This document shows, one piece after another, positions 38,613 through 48,800 of a DNA stretch of 64,000 bases; the stretch's first letter is position 1; each line of letters opens with the position of its first letter. The notes under the pieces are model-generated. The model was not told the origin of the DNA. It did no database searches and saw nothing but the letters and a program-made list of their open reading frames with translations. The translations under genes were made by a program, and so were the position numbers. This stretch comes from Candidatus Ichthyocystis hellenicum (lineage in GTDB: Bacteria; Pseudomonadota; Gammaproteobacteria; Burkholderiales; 2013Ark19i). The DNA lies in NCBI RefSeq assembly GCF_001460935.1, contig NZ_LN906597.1, forward strand, positions 1,191,701-1,255,700, in the 5' to 3' direction.

Positions 38613-41180
38613 CTAGTTTTTATATCTAATATTATAAACACCAGATTTTTTTAGACAAAGTTCTCTGTATATCTTTATGGATCGTGACATCAGGGAAAAT
38701 TTAAGCTTGGATAAAATATGATTTTTTGTTTTTTCATCTGCAATTGAAATCTTACTGTTATCGTGAATAATTATCATGGATTCACTTAAATCTTTTTCCA
38801 ACTCAACAAATTGTTTTCTTACTGAAATTTTTAGATATTCAGATGCAGATAATTTCCCATCAACAATACAGTAGCTAATGGGTTTATAAAGATCGTGCGT
38901 TTTACTAAATTTATTGCTTCTGGCAAATAATTTAATACCTTCAGATATCTTATATACAGATTCACTTAATATTTTATCATTCATTAATTTTTCTTGTGTT
39001 GATTCAAACACTGCTTTTGCTTTTAGTAACGATTTATTATCAACATATACATTATCAACGAGAGAGAAGAAACATCCTACAGTTTTACATAGTGGTAATG
39101 ATTCAATTACGCTTGTAATTTTTTCTTTAATACTCAGAATGTTATCTGTTAATAGTTGTCTTATTATATTAATAAAATTACCCTTGGTTTTTTTCGAGAA
39201 ATGCATTCTTCTTGATCTTTTTACTCCCGATTCTAGTTCTATGGATGATGGTATAAGATCAAATAACACCTCGTCATCATAATTTTCAGTGCGTTTAGTA
39301 ACTTTGGTGCACAGCTCTTGTAGTCTATGATGGAAAAAGTTACTTGATGTATACGCCAATTTAAATTGTTCTATAGACATTCCATTAAGGGGCTTAATTT
39401 CAGATCTTATTTCTTCTTCAATTTCATCTAGAAAAGGACCAAATTCATTGGAAAAGTAAAGCTTAATACGATTACACATACAATTGAAGTTAGGATTAAA
39501 TGAAATTTTATTAATACATCTTCTCACAGAAATTTTGTTATTAGATTCAGAGATTAAATGATTTTTAAAATTTTCCGTGTCGATTTTAATCATTGTGATA
39601 GCTAATCTATATAATCCAGTAGATGGTCCTATGCTAGATGGATCCCAACGGTATGGATGTTTTCTTAGAGACATAGATGCTTTTTTTGATAAAGAAGTTT
39701 TTTCTGTATCAGTGGAAGCCTCTAACATAATTGATTTTGAAGAAATAGAGTTAATTGTATTGCCATACATTTTATAATAAAATTTAAAACAAATATTGTT
39801 TATATCTCTTAGTATGTATTTAATCATCGTCTTTGCAGTACATTCGTTTGGTAAAAATGTTTTTTTTTCGTGCATAACAACTGAGCTTCTTACTAATTCC
39901 CCCAATTTTGACGTATGTTCTTCTAGTAATTTTCTATAATCATGGAAATTGCTCTTCGGTGGGTTGTCTTTTGCTATTTTTCCTTTAATATGATTGATAA
40001 TGTAATTTATGTTTCTTATTAATGAGTTAGATACATATACGCCATGAACAAATGGAAACATAAAGTTGGATATTTCTGTCGTTTCAAAATTACTAATTGC
40101 ATTAATAATTTTGTTTGGTAAATCATATATGGATTCTATTATTAAAGCTTTTACCACTTGGGAAAGTATTTTTTTTCTATACTTGCCTTTGATCCATAAA
40201 ACGTTTCCAGGTCCGAAATAAGCTTTGCTTTTCATTAGAGGCAAGAAATTTTCGTGACTGAGCTTACTTAATTCTGTTGCAATGTTCTTGCAACAATTAT
40301 TTAGCTTAAAAAAGAAATGTCTATTTGATATACAATTGTATTTTATGTCTAAAACAGACATTCCTGGATTAATAAGTACATCTGCGGTCGTAATTATCTC
40401 GCTAATATAAGGGTTAACTTTGTCTGCAATATATTTTCTGATTACTGAGTAGGTACTAGAAATATCAATATCTAAAGGGTTAAAACTTTTCATTTCAATA
40501 AGTTTTTTGAACTCGTTTAGTAAAGAGATCTTAAGTGATTCCTTATTATCAATATCAATCTTTTTGATAGCGTGTTCGTATATGCTTACGGATATTTTAG
40601 TAGAACATAAATTATGATAAACGTATAATTTTGATGTTAGTTGTAATTCTTTTGGAATTACATACTCTACAGGGTGCTGGAAAGTATGGACTTCTGGGAC
40701 ACCTAGTGAAGAGTATTGTTTAGTAATGGATTGATCAATTTCTAGCGGAAAATATACATCATAATATTCATTGCTTTCAATGAGTTGTTTGGTATTAATT
40801 GCATCAACATATTGGTTATCCAGTTCTTGAGTAAGAGGTGGTTTATCTGTAGTGTTTGTTGACTCCCTAGAGTTAAGAACATTTTTTTCTGTTGTTTCAA
40901 CCGATTCTAAGTTATTAGTAGCTATTGTCGTGTTTGATTCATCAAATTTATCTACATCATGTAATAAATGTCTCAACAAATCGGTGCTGTTTGCGACCTT
41001 ATAGCTGTGTGTCTGATTTGTAGTAAAGCTTGGTAAGTTATGAAGCAATGTATCTTCTATTGGACTATCTACATAGGAATTATGTTGATCACAATCTAAT
41101 TTTTCAATATTATCTGGAGATTTGTTCGAGCTATTAATGTCGTCTGCACTACGGTTTATTGCTGGAAAATGCGAATGCAT
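38613..41180 (-). CDS. Family protein, A-B architecture
   Basis: 855 residues from the ATG at 41180 (MHSHFPAINRSAD). An upstream TTG would add 14 residues; the leader AGGCATCATTAT before 41180 matches the family and decides the start. The N-terminal ~190 residues are Asn/Ser/Thr-rich with LLRHLLHDVDKF. I see no KR.F basic motif here. The A module starts near 197 (SIYEHAIKKIDID, TYSVIRKYI, NPGMSVLDIKYNCISN, HENFLPLM, HGVYVSNSLIRN). The B module starts near 522 (GLYRLAITMIKID, LNGMSIEQFKLAYTSS, GCFFSLVDNVYVDN, LLKAKAVFESTQEK, KISIA, IYRELCLKKSGV). Function unknown. Confidence 0.93.
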   Translation of the reverse strand: MHSHFPAINRSADDINSSNKSPDNIEKLDCDQHNSYVDSPIEDTLLHNLPSFTTNQTHSYKVANSTDLLRHLLHDVDKFDESNTTIATNNLESVETTEKNVLNSRESTNTTDKPPLTQELDNQYVDAINTKQLIESNEYYDVYFPLEIDQSITKQYSSLGVPEVHTFQHPVEYVIPKELQLTSKLYVYHNLCSTKISVSIYEHAIKKIDIDNKESLKISLLNEFKKLIEMKSFNPLDIDISSTYSVIRKYIADKVNPYISEIITTADVLINPGMSVLDIKYNCISNRHFFFKLNNCCKNIATELSKLSHENFLPLMKSKAYFGPGNVLWIKGKYRKKILSQVVKALIIESIYDLPNKIINAISNFETTEISNFMFPFVHGVYVSNSLIRNINYIINHIKGKIAKDNPPKSNFHDYRKLLEEHTSKLGELVRSSVVMHEKKTFLPNECTAKTMIKYILRDINNICFKFYYKMYGNTINSISSKSIMLEASTDTEKTSLSKKASMSLRKHPYRWDPSSIGPSTGLYRLAITMIKIDTENFKNHLISESNNKISVRRCINKISFNPNFNCMCNRIKLYFSNEFGPFLDEIEEEIRSEIKPLNGMSIEQFKLAYTSSNFFHHRLQELCTKVTKRTENYDDEVLFDLIPSSIELESGVKRSRRMHFSKKTKGNFINIIRQLLTDNILSIKEKITSVIESLPLCKTVGCFFSLVDNVYVDNKSLLKAKAVFESTQEKLMNDKILSESVYKISEGIKLFARSNKFSKTHDLYKPISYCIVDGKLSASEYLKISVRKQFVELEKDLSESMIIIHDNSKISIADEKTKNHILSKLKFSLMSRSIKIYRELCLKKSGVYNIRYKN

Positions 41181-41195
41181 ATAATGATGCCTGTG
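41181..41195 (-). promoter_or_regulatory. Family translation leader AGGCATC-N5-ATG (decides start)
   Basis: The minus strand reads CACAGGCATCATTAT immediately before the ATG at 41180. It matches the leader of the other paralogues, so the longer TTG-initiated frame is not preferred. Confidence 0.6.
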
Positions 41196-41230
41196 TAATT
41201 GGTTCGCAAAATTTTGTTTCAACTTACAAA

Positions 41231-41259
41231 ATAGTACACTAAGTAGTACTTGATGTTAA
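41231..41259 (-). promoter_or_regulatory. Candidate sigma-70 promoter of the 41180 gene
   Basis: On the minus strand TTAACA (41259-41254) is followed after exactly 17 bases by TACTAT (41236-41231), 50 bases before the start codon. TTAACA matches the -35 consensus at five of six positions; TACTAT matches at four of six. Such matches arise by chance in AT-rich DNA. Confidence 0.35.
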
Positions 41260-41562
41260 ATCTTTGTTAAAAATATTATGATTTTTTTAAAAGAGTTGTA
41301 GTTAATTGTTTTGGTAATGGTTATTAAATTTTTTAGATCAAATAATGTAGATATAAAAAAAATATTAATATATCCATTATTGGTGCATGATTAATAATTG
41401 GTCGGAGGATGGGTACTCTACATACAGATAAACTTTGCTTGTTAATTTCCATTTAGGGTAGCTACTTGTTACAGAGTAAATATTTATCAAACAAATAAGA
41501 AAATTTTTTATAACGAGCTGACTGTATTTTGAACGTTACTATAATCTCTGGTTACGGCAATT

Positions 41563-44500
41563 TTATTTTTGTAGGCTTTTAATCATACTGGCTAATAAAT
41601 ACCCAGTTAATAAATTTACTTCAAGTTTATCTGGTGGCATTATGTTTCCTTTATGAACTATAACAGATGCCTGTATCATTTCTTCTAATTTTGTTTTTAC
41701 ACATAATTGATCAAATAATTTATGACGATAATTAGGATCATTATCTTTTTGGGATGTGTTTTCCATAATATTATTGCTAATGGAGTTGTAAATATTTATT
41801 ATGTTTCTCATAAGTGACTTGGTGATGTAGATATCTCTGAAAAGCAAAAATACTCCGTTGCAAATATCAATTAACTCGAAATTTTTTATAGTAGAAGAAA
41901 TTTTTTGAGGTAGTTTTGATATGGTATCCATTACTAAACTTTTTGATATTTCATAAAAGTAGTTTCTAGCTGCAATTTTGTTGTGATTATCATCTGGGGA
42001 ATTTTTCAAACAAATTCTTATGCTCTTTGGAACTATGAGTTCAAAATTTTTACTAGGAATTTTATTTATATAAGTTAATATTTTTTTGCAATATTCACCC
42101 AAGCTACAGAAGAAATCAATATTGGAGATATAATTATCTCCAATATTTGTTATAGGTGTTCCTGGAGGAATTAGTACATCTGATGTTTGTATAATATCGT
42201 TAATGTGGGGAGAAATCTTATTTGAAACATATTTTCGCACTCTTGAGTGCCATTCTGCAATGTAGACATCTGGCTCACCCAGATCTTCATATTTAATTCT
42301 TTTTTTAATTTCCATCAATATCAAATTTCTAAAAATTTCCTCATCGTCAATGCTAATTTTTCTTATAGCGCACTCATATAGGTTGTCAATTTTTTTGTTA
42401 TTGAGAATATGACGTATATCACATGATTTCATTAATGTTAATTCTTTTATAACTCTTATTTCTGAACAACCTTGATGGTTATCTTCTTGTTCATTACTAT
42501 TTTGTTTATAAAAGTGTTCATTAGAGGCTTTGATTATATCTGATAACAAATATTCAATCATTAATTTAGCTTCACTTTTTTCTAGTGAGCATATTTTTTC
42601 TCTAAGTAGTATAACTGATGTTTTTAATGCTTTTTCTAATTTATACCTTATTATAGATTCATCGATATATTTATCATTATCACATGAGTCATGATTTGGA
42701 GCTTTAGGTTCTATTACTTCTTCCTTATAAATATTTATTACATTTCTTATGAATGATTTATCGATATATACACCATGTAAAAGTGAGAACATCCCGATGC
42801 GAAAATCAGCTACCCTAAATTTTCTAATCACGTAAGTAATCTTATGAGTTATGTTGGATATGGTATCTATTATTAAACTTTTTAATGCTTGGGAAAGTAT
42901 ATTTTTTTTGCTATCCATGATTGGTGTATTAACATCCAAAACGTTACCTTCATCAAAGGTAATTTTTGATTGAAGTATAGACAAAAAATTATCATTTGGC
43001 ATTCTGTTTATTGTTTCTATAATTTTTACGCATCCTTCGGAGAGTTTGCTGAAGAAAATGTGATTTGAAGTGCACTTAATCTTTATCTCTGAAATAAACA
43101 TCTGCGAAGTAATTTTAACATCTGCAATATGAATAATGTTATTAATATAGGGGCAAATTCTATCTACTATGTATTTATGTACATTTGAGTAAGTTTCTGA
43201 GATATCTATGCATGAATTATCAAATCCTTTCTTGTCAATTATATTTTTAAATTCTGCCAATATAGTTTTTTTTAACAATCTCTTTTCATCAATAATAATT
43301 TTTCTGACGGCATATTCATATATGCCTTCAAGTGATTCTGTAAAACATTGCAATCCATTCTCTTCTGATATAATCGAAGTGGGCTGATTGGATACAGGAA
43401 TAATTATACCATTTGATTCATCTCTTTTTTTATATATATTTTGTGGAAACTGACATGCTAAATTATTAGTGTTACTTTCTTCGTTAATATTTCTTTGAGC
43501 CGAAGGGGATAGATGGTACTGATCTAGGAAATTTTTTGTCATGTCTGAGAACAAACGGCAGGTCATTGTATTTATGATATCATCGTTTGGAAGAAATGTT
43601 ATTCCTTCATGTAGTACGATAGATGTTCTTATCAATTTTTCCAATTTTTTTTTTATAAACGGTCTTCTGAAAAACGATTTCATTGCATTGTTGAGATCAC
43701 TTATTAGGGATTCGTTTTCCATGATTTCTTCATAAATATTTATTATATTTTTTATAGATGATACTATAATATTTGCTCCATGTAATTGTAGAAATAGTAT
43801 TGACGATATATCATCGCAACTAAGATTTTCGATTACGAAGATGATATCTTGTTTTAAATTAGATACAGTATCTATTATTAATTTTTTTAATGCTTTATAA
43901 AGTGCATCTCTTTTAATAATAGTAATACTGTGTGCGGTGAGATTGAAATTGTTAATTAAGTCAATAGTAATGTTTTGTTGAATAACACGTAATAATTCCA
44001 TAGGAGGGGTTATATTTATCATTTCTGTGATTTCTAGACGGCATTCCTCAATTTTATTGAGGAAGAACTGATTTGATATCAACGTGGATCTAATGTCGCT
44101 AACGTGCATTCCTGGGGTTATCAACAAATATGCAGATTGCACGATATCTTTAGTGTAATGAGACATTTTTTTCAAAATATATTCGCGTACTTTCGAATAA
44201 GTATTTGTCATATCTATGTTTGATGCGTCATAGATCTTATGTTCAATACTATATTTGAATTCTTTCAATATGGTATCAGAGAATATTTTTTCTTTATCAA
44301 TAAAAACATTTTTAATGGCGTATTCGTATATATTATCAATATGTTTATTAATAAAAATATTACTTGGTTTATATTGCGGAGATAATACAACGATTCCTCT
44401 CGGTATTATGAATTTTGCGTAATTTTTAACGATGTCTTCTACCTCAATTGGATAATATTTACCAGATGAGCATAGATCATAGAAAATGTTTATCATATCT

Positions 44501-46251
44501 GATAATAGATACTCAATCATTAATTCTTTTGTAGACCAATTAGGGTGATATGTATTTTCTTTGTACAATATAACTGAGTTTTCAACGGCTTCTTTCAACT
44601 TATTCTTTGCAATTGACTCATCAAACAATATTTGATCATTATCAAATCTTGTTTTTAGGCACTTATTGCTCCTGATTTCATTATCAGTGTCATTATAGAT
44701 TTCTATTAAATCCTTTATAAATGACTTGGAAACGTAAGCGCCATGTAAGACTGAGAATAGGCCAGCACAAATATCGATTGACTTGAATTTTTTGATTGCA
44801 TAGATAATCTTCTGTGTCAAATCAGATATAGTTTCTATTATCAGATTTTTTGATAATATAGAAAGTGCGTTTTTTTTATGATTTGGAATGCTGGTTAAAT
44901 CGATTTTAAAAAAATTATTTGTTCCAAGATTAATATTATTTTGAATTATGTGAAAAAATTCCGTGTCTGGGGTTTTTCTTATTATCTCTACAGTTTCTAT
45001 GCAGTACTCAGATAGATTACTTAAGAATGTGTTATTTGATATGCACTTAGACCTTATGTCTGAAATAGACATGCCAGGAGTTATTTTTATATCTGCGGTG
45101 GTAATAATGGTCTTAATGTATGGGGAAACTCTTTCTAAAATATATTCGCGCACATTTGAATAAGTTTCGGAAAGATCCATATATGATATACTGCAATACT
45201 TGGTCATATCCTTAAATTCTGTTAGTACGGTAGTTCTAAGCGTTTTTTTCTCATCAACGACGATCTTTTTAATGGCGCTTTCGTATATGCTTTCGATTGA
45301 TTTATCTATATAAATACTACTTTTCTTATAAGATAGTGACAATACTGTTAATTCATCTGGCATTATAATTTTTGCGTAACTTTTGTTTTTGTTAGTTTCT
45401 TCTCCTGTGAATTTTGAGGTTGTTGCAATCTGCTCATTTTTAATAATAGATGATAGATCAACATCCATTGCAATACATGGACTGTTTTCGTGCATGTCAG
45501 TAGAATCTGATTTGACTATATTGAAAAATAGCTCTTCAATTGAGTTAACATGTTGGTATGAGTTATAATCACATAACTCTTTATCTTCTAGCAAAATATC
45601 TACGAGTGACTTATATTTATCAGTTTCAAAATTGTTATCGTCAATATTTTTTGTCTCTGAATTTTTTTCCATTGAAGGTTCGTTGTTTTGTGTGTTTACT
45701 AAATCTGATTTAATTGTGCATAAGTTTATATCCATATTAGATGAGTCATAATGATATTTTTCATAACTATTACTCTCCTTAAGATCTATTCTTTTGGGAT
45801 TAGGTGTTTTCTCAAATTGTTCCTCTTCAACAAACGGACGTTTTAAAGTGCCGCATGTAAGCGGTTGCTCCACAAAATTTTCGGTTTCGTTATAATCTGT
45901 AATCGCTGTTTTTGTATCTACAACTATATCAGATGATGTTGTCTTGTTTGTCGTTACTTCTTGATCAAGTTCTTCCAACTTAAATACATCAATAAACAAT
46001 TCTTCACTGAATGTATTATACCAATCCGAATTATTACTGAAGGGAGCGTCAACGACATTAAATGACGATCCATCCTCTAGTAAGTTATCTATGCAAGAAC
46101 CTAAGCACCAGTCCAAATTTTGATTTCCATCATTGAATTCTTCTCGACACGGCATTTGATTAGTATCACTACTCGTCACGTTACTTGTAAAGTTATTAAT
46201 TTCATTTAAGTCTTCTGAAGTAAAATTATCATTTGATTGGCATGGATGCAT
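41563..46251 (-). CDS. Family protein, A-A-A-A architecture without B module
   Basis: 1562 residues, starting MHPCQSNDNF, with AGGACATAGCTGTAC before the ATG. The N-terminal ~310 residues are acidic and Asn/Ser-rich with CIDNLLEDG, SLVDILLED, and a basic motif TLKRPFVEEEQ followed by PKRIDLKE. A modules start near residues 320 (SIYESAIKKIVVD), 637 (NIYEYAIKNVFID), 975 (GIYEYAVRKIIID) and 1287 (NLYECAIRKISID). The first two carry TPGM, the third TSQMFIS and the fourth PPGTPIT, so the anchor motif decays toward the C-terminus. Linkers are short. The protein ends right after the fourth YLL.DI-like segment (YLLASMIKSLQK). Function unknown. Confidence 0.93.
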   Translation of the reverse strand: MHPCQSNDNFTSEDLNEINNFTSNVTSSDTNQMPCREEFNDGNQNLDWCLGSCIDNLLEDGSSFNVVDAPFSNNSDWYNTFSEELFIDVFKLEELDQEVTTNKTTSSDIVVDTKTAITDYNETENFVEQPLTCGTLKRPFVEEEQFEKTPNPKRIDLKESNSYEKYHYDSSNMDINLCTIKSDLVNTQNNEPSMEKNSETKNIDDNNFETDKYKSLVDILLEDKELCDYNSYQHVNSIEELFFNIVKSDSTDMHENSPCIAMDVDLSSIIKNEQIATTSKFTGEETNKNKSYAKIIMPDELTVLSLSYKKSSIYIDKSIESIYESAIKKIVVDEKKTLRTTVLTEFKDMTKYCSISYMDLSETYSNVREYILERVSPYIKTIITTADIKITPGMSISDIRSKCISNNTFLSNLSEYCIETVEIIRKTPDTEFFHIIQNNINLGTNNFFKIDLTSIPNHKKNALSILSKNLIIETISDLTQKIIYAIKKFKSIDICAGLFSVLHGAYVSKSFIKDLIEIYNDTDNEIRSNKCLKTRFDNDQILFDESIAKNKLKEAVENSVILYKENTYHPNWSTKELMIEYLLSDMINIFYDLCSSGKYYPIEVEDIVKNYAKFIIPRGIVVLSPQYKPSNIFINKHIDNIYEYAIKNVFIDKEKIFSDTILKEFKYSIEHKIYDASNIDMTNTYSKVREYILKKMSHYTKDIVQSAYLLITPGMHVSDIRSTLISNQFFLNKIEECRLEITEMINITPPMELLRVIQQNITIDLINNFNLTAHSITIIKRDALYKALKKLIIDTVSNLKQDIIFVIENLSCDDISSILFLQLHGANIIVSSIKNIINIYEEIMENESLISDLNNAMKSFFRRPFIKKKLEKLIRTSIVLHEGITFLPNDDIINTMTCRLFSDMTKNFLDQYHLSPSAQRNINEESNTNNLACQFPQNIYKKRDESNGIIIPVSNQPTSIISEENGLQCFTESLEGIYEYAVRKIIIDEKRLLKKTILAEFKNIIDKKGFDNSCIDISETYSNVHKYIVDRICPYINNIIHIADVKITSQMFISEIKIKCTSNHIFFSKLSEGCVKIIETINRMPNDNFLSILQSKITFDEGNVLDVNTPIMDSKKNILSQALKSLIIDTISNITHKITYVIRKFRVADFRIGMFSLLHGVYIDKSFIRNVINIYKEEVIEPKAPNHDSCDNDKYIDESIIRYKLEKALKTSVILLREKICSLEKSEAKLMIEYLLSDIIKASNEHFYKQNSNEQEDNHQGCSEIRVIKELTLMKSCDIRHILNNKKIDNLYECAIRKISIDDEEIFRNLILMEIKKRIKYEDLGEPDVYIAEWHSRVRKYVSNKISPHINDIIQTSDVLIPPGTPITNIGDNYISNIDFFCSLGEYCKKILTYINKIPSKNFELIVPKSIRICLKNSPDDNHNKIAARNYFYEISKSLVMDTISKLPQKISSTIKNFELIDICNGVFLLFRDIYITKSLMRNIINIYNSISNNIMENTSQKDNDPNYRHKLFDQLCVKTKLEEMIQASVIVHKGNIMPPDKLEVNLLTGYLLASMIKSLQK

Positions 46252-47324
46252 GTACAGCTATGTCCTAATTGTTTAAAAACAATCTGATTCTATCTATATA
46301 TCTTAAAATATGTAAGTAAAAATAATATTTTTTGCATGAAGTGTTTTACTTAATGAAGATAATTTGCTGTGTTTTTATTATTTTTTACTAAATTATTCTA
46401 TATCTAAGTTATTTTTATTGGTTTTGATATTTGTTAATACTTTAAGTAATGCTAATTAATTAGTATTATGGATAAAGTGATATTGATGCTATGGTACAGG
46501 TATTAATTTATTATGTACGTCAATTTTATATGTTGAAGGTTACTGTAAAAGGATGACATAATACTGAATTTATTTTGTGATTTCTGTGTTTCATTGTAAT
46601 TGAGTTTGTATAAATTAACTTGCTAAGTGTGCTATTTGTAGCATATATTTTAAGCTTGCATAATAATATTTTATATTTAATTTGTATATGTATGTCTGCT
46701 AATTGGTATTTAGCGGTCAATCATGATCTATATTCATAAATATTTTTCAGAGTTATACATTTATTAGTGAGTTTTAAGGGGTAGTTTTGATTTATTGACA
46801 ATAATTTGTGTATGAAAACATTGAATTCATCGAAGCAGTGTTTTAGGGGGATAAAATTGTTGCTCTAAAATTTTAATTTTACAAACAAGGTTTGTTGAGG
46901 GAATATTGGATAGGATTTTTATCCTTGCTACTTCCGTTTCCTGATGAGTGTGTATCTCTGCATACAAGTACATACAGAAAGTGTTTTTACGTAGTATGAG
47001 ATAAAATTTATCTACAATTAAATTTGTGGCTGTAATGACAAAATAATGATCGGTTAATGATCCGTGTTTATTTGTTGATTTTTTGTAGGCAGCATGCCAA
47101 CCCCGTATTCAATGTCGTTCATTATTGTATGATGGTCAATGAAATTATGTCGCTCTAGTATCTATTAATAAAATTTCACGCTATAAAGACGATATAGTAT
47201 TATTTTTGCAATTTTTGTTATTAAATAAATGCATATAGTTAACTAGATAATTTATAATGTATAGCTTCTTAAATAGCCAACAACAATTCTTGTATTCATC
47301 ATTGATATAAATATGATCTGGTAG
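46252..47324. other. 1073-bp intergenic spacer
   Basis: AT-rich stretch between two minus-strand family genes. A 64-codon minus-strand frame (46526-46720) resembles nothing and has no ribosome binding site. I saw no RNA gene, repeat or convincing promoter. Confidence 0.35.
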
Positions 47325-48800
47325 TTATCTCATCAAGAAATCATCAAGTCTTCTAGAACAAAGCTCCATGTATGACTCAACGGCTAATTTAGATAAATAT
47401 TTGGTTAATTCGTATATTAATTTATCTACCTCGCTTTCATTTGCAAAACGTATTTTATCCCCGACATTACCATCTTGGTTGCATTCAACAAGCATTACAG
47501 GGGAATCAACAGAAAGAGACAGGTTGCCTTTTTTCAACTTATTATTAATTAACTCCATTGATAATGCTTTTGCGCGCTCACTAATTTCACTAAATAAATT
47601 ATCACCTTTCCTTTTTCTTCTTGACATGTTGAACTTATGAGCAAGGGCGTGTTTTTCAGGATCGTAGGAATTGCAAGTTTCTGTCATTAATTTATTCAAT
47701 TCTTCTGCTTTAGCTAATTCATTTAGTGTGCATTCAAGGGCTGATTTTGCTTTTAGCAGAGAATTATTATCGATATACATATTGTTAAAAAACGAAAAAC
47801 ACCCCTCCAAAATTCTGTCCTTTGGTAATGATTGAAGTGCTGTTGTAATCTTTTTTGAAGTACTTAAAATATTGCTTATCAGTAAATCATACATATCTGC
47901 AGCAGCAATGTTCCTTATATTAGGAGTGGACTGAACTAATACGCCGTTACCTATTAATATCTTTTCTTGAATTAATCCGTGAGTTAATTTCAATATTTCA
48001 CTTATATCGCTGCACTCTCTTAATATTTTTACGCTTGTAGCACATGCTTTTTCCAGCCAAGGGAAAAAATCATTATTATATAAGTATTCCATTCTAAGTT
48101 CCTCTAGGTACATTCCGTTTTTTATTATTATCGATTCTTTTGATTTTCTTTCAAAATTTTTTACAGCAGGCGAGATCATTTTTATAATGCAGGTCCTGAC
48201 ATGATCGTACGTAGAATCGAGTTTGAGTTTGGGGTAATCGAGTTTGAGTTTGGGGCAACGTTTTTTATCTCTTTTACTAGGATCTACATAAAAATTTTCT
48301 AATATTTTCAACTTATTTGTTTTCTCTAGGAAATTTTCTTGAAATTCATCGTGATCAATATACATTTCTGACATAACAGTTTCGTATATTCTTGAATGCT
48401 GCATGCCTGCCATTACTTCATTTGCACTCCATTTATTCGGTTTTTGGGGTTTTATTTTTTCACTTCCATTTGCACTTTTGGTTGTTTTTTTAGTTCCGTG
48501 ATGACTTGCTGCTGCTGATCCTTGTGGGATATCATCCCCCTGTTCTTCAGTTGGTTCGTGATCTGCAGATGTAGTGGCAAGGCTAGCTAAAGTACCGCTT
48601 GCTTGGCTATTTTGGGTCTCCATAGATGAACAACCTTGGGGGGGTAATTCTTGCGTGTCTATTTGCAGTTGTGATAAGTCTCCCATTTGTTCTCTATCTT
48701 CGTCTTGCGGCTGGGTTGCTGCATTGGAAGCAGTACCATGACAACCACTAGTCGACGCTTCTGCTATATCTTCACTAGACAGCGAGTATACGTTTTTCAT
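47325..48800 (-). CDS. Family protein, B module only, divergent member beside the core operon
   Basis: 491 residues. Starts MKNVYSLSSED with AGG eight bases before the ATG. The first ~150 residues are Gln/Ser/Ala/Glu-rich, more alanine- and proline-rich than in other members, with a Lys-rich stretch. One diverged B module follows: RIYETVMSEMYID, KNGMYLEELRMEYLYNNDFF, SLPKDRILEGCFSFFNNMYIDN, SLLKAKSALECT, SRRKRKGD, VMLVE, SYMELCSRR. A seven-residue unit PKLKLD(Y/S) is tandemly duplicated near residues 182-195. It is the last member before the housekeeping block and lies head-on to ftsH across 1.5 kb. Function unknown; it may represent an old or less amplified branch. Confidence 0.92.
   Translation of the reverse strand: MKNVYSLSSEDIAEASTSGCHGTASNAATQPQDEDREQMGDLSQLQIDTQELPPQGCSSMETQNSQASGTLASLATTSADHEPTEEQGDDIPQGSAAASHHGTKKTTKSANGSEKIKPQKPNKWSANEVMAGMQHSRIYETVMSEMYIDHDEFQENFLEKTNKLKILENFYVDPSKRDKKRCPKLKLDYPKLKLDSTYDHVRTCIIKMISPAVKNFERKSKESIIIKNGMYLEELRMEYLYNNDFFPWLEKACATSVKILRECSDISEILKLTHGLIQEKILIGNGVLVQSTPNIRNIAAADMYDLLISNILSTSKKITTALQSLPKDRILEGCFSFFNNMYIDNNSLLKAKSALECTLNELAKAEELNKLMTETCNSYDPEKHALAHKFNMSRRKRKGDNLFSEISERAKALSMELINNKLKKGNLSLSVDSPVMLVECNQDGNVGDKIRFANESEVDKLIYELTKYLSKLAVESYMELCSRRLDDFLMR
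48216..48255 (-). repeat. 21-bp tandem duplication within the coding sequence
   Basis: ATCGAGTTTGAGTTTGGGG occurs at 48216-48234 and again at 48237-48255. It doubles KLKLD in the protein and keeps the frame. Confidence 0.85.

Larger units (their letters stand above)
41181..41562. other. 382-bp intergenic spacer
   Basis: AT-rich. It contains TTGATGTTAAAT at 41250-41261 (shared upstream element) overlapping the candidate promoter. Nothing else recognised. Confidence 0.4.

Noticed and set aside
46526..46720. 64-codon minus-strand frame in an intergenic region
   Set aside because: Composition is like the surrounding AT-rich spacer and no family or signal motif is visible.
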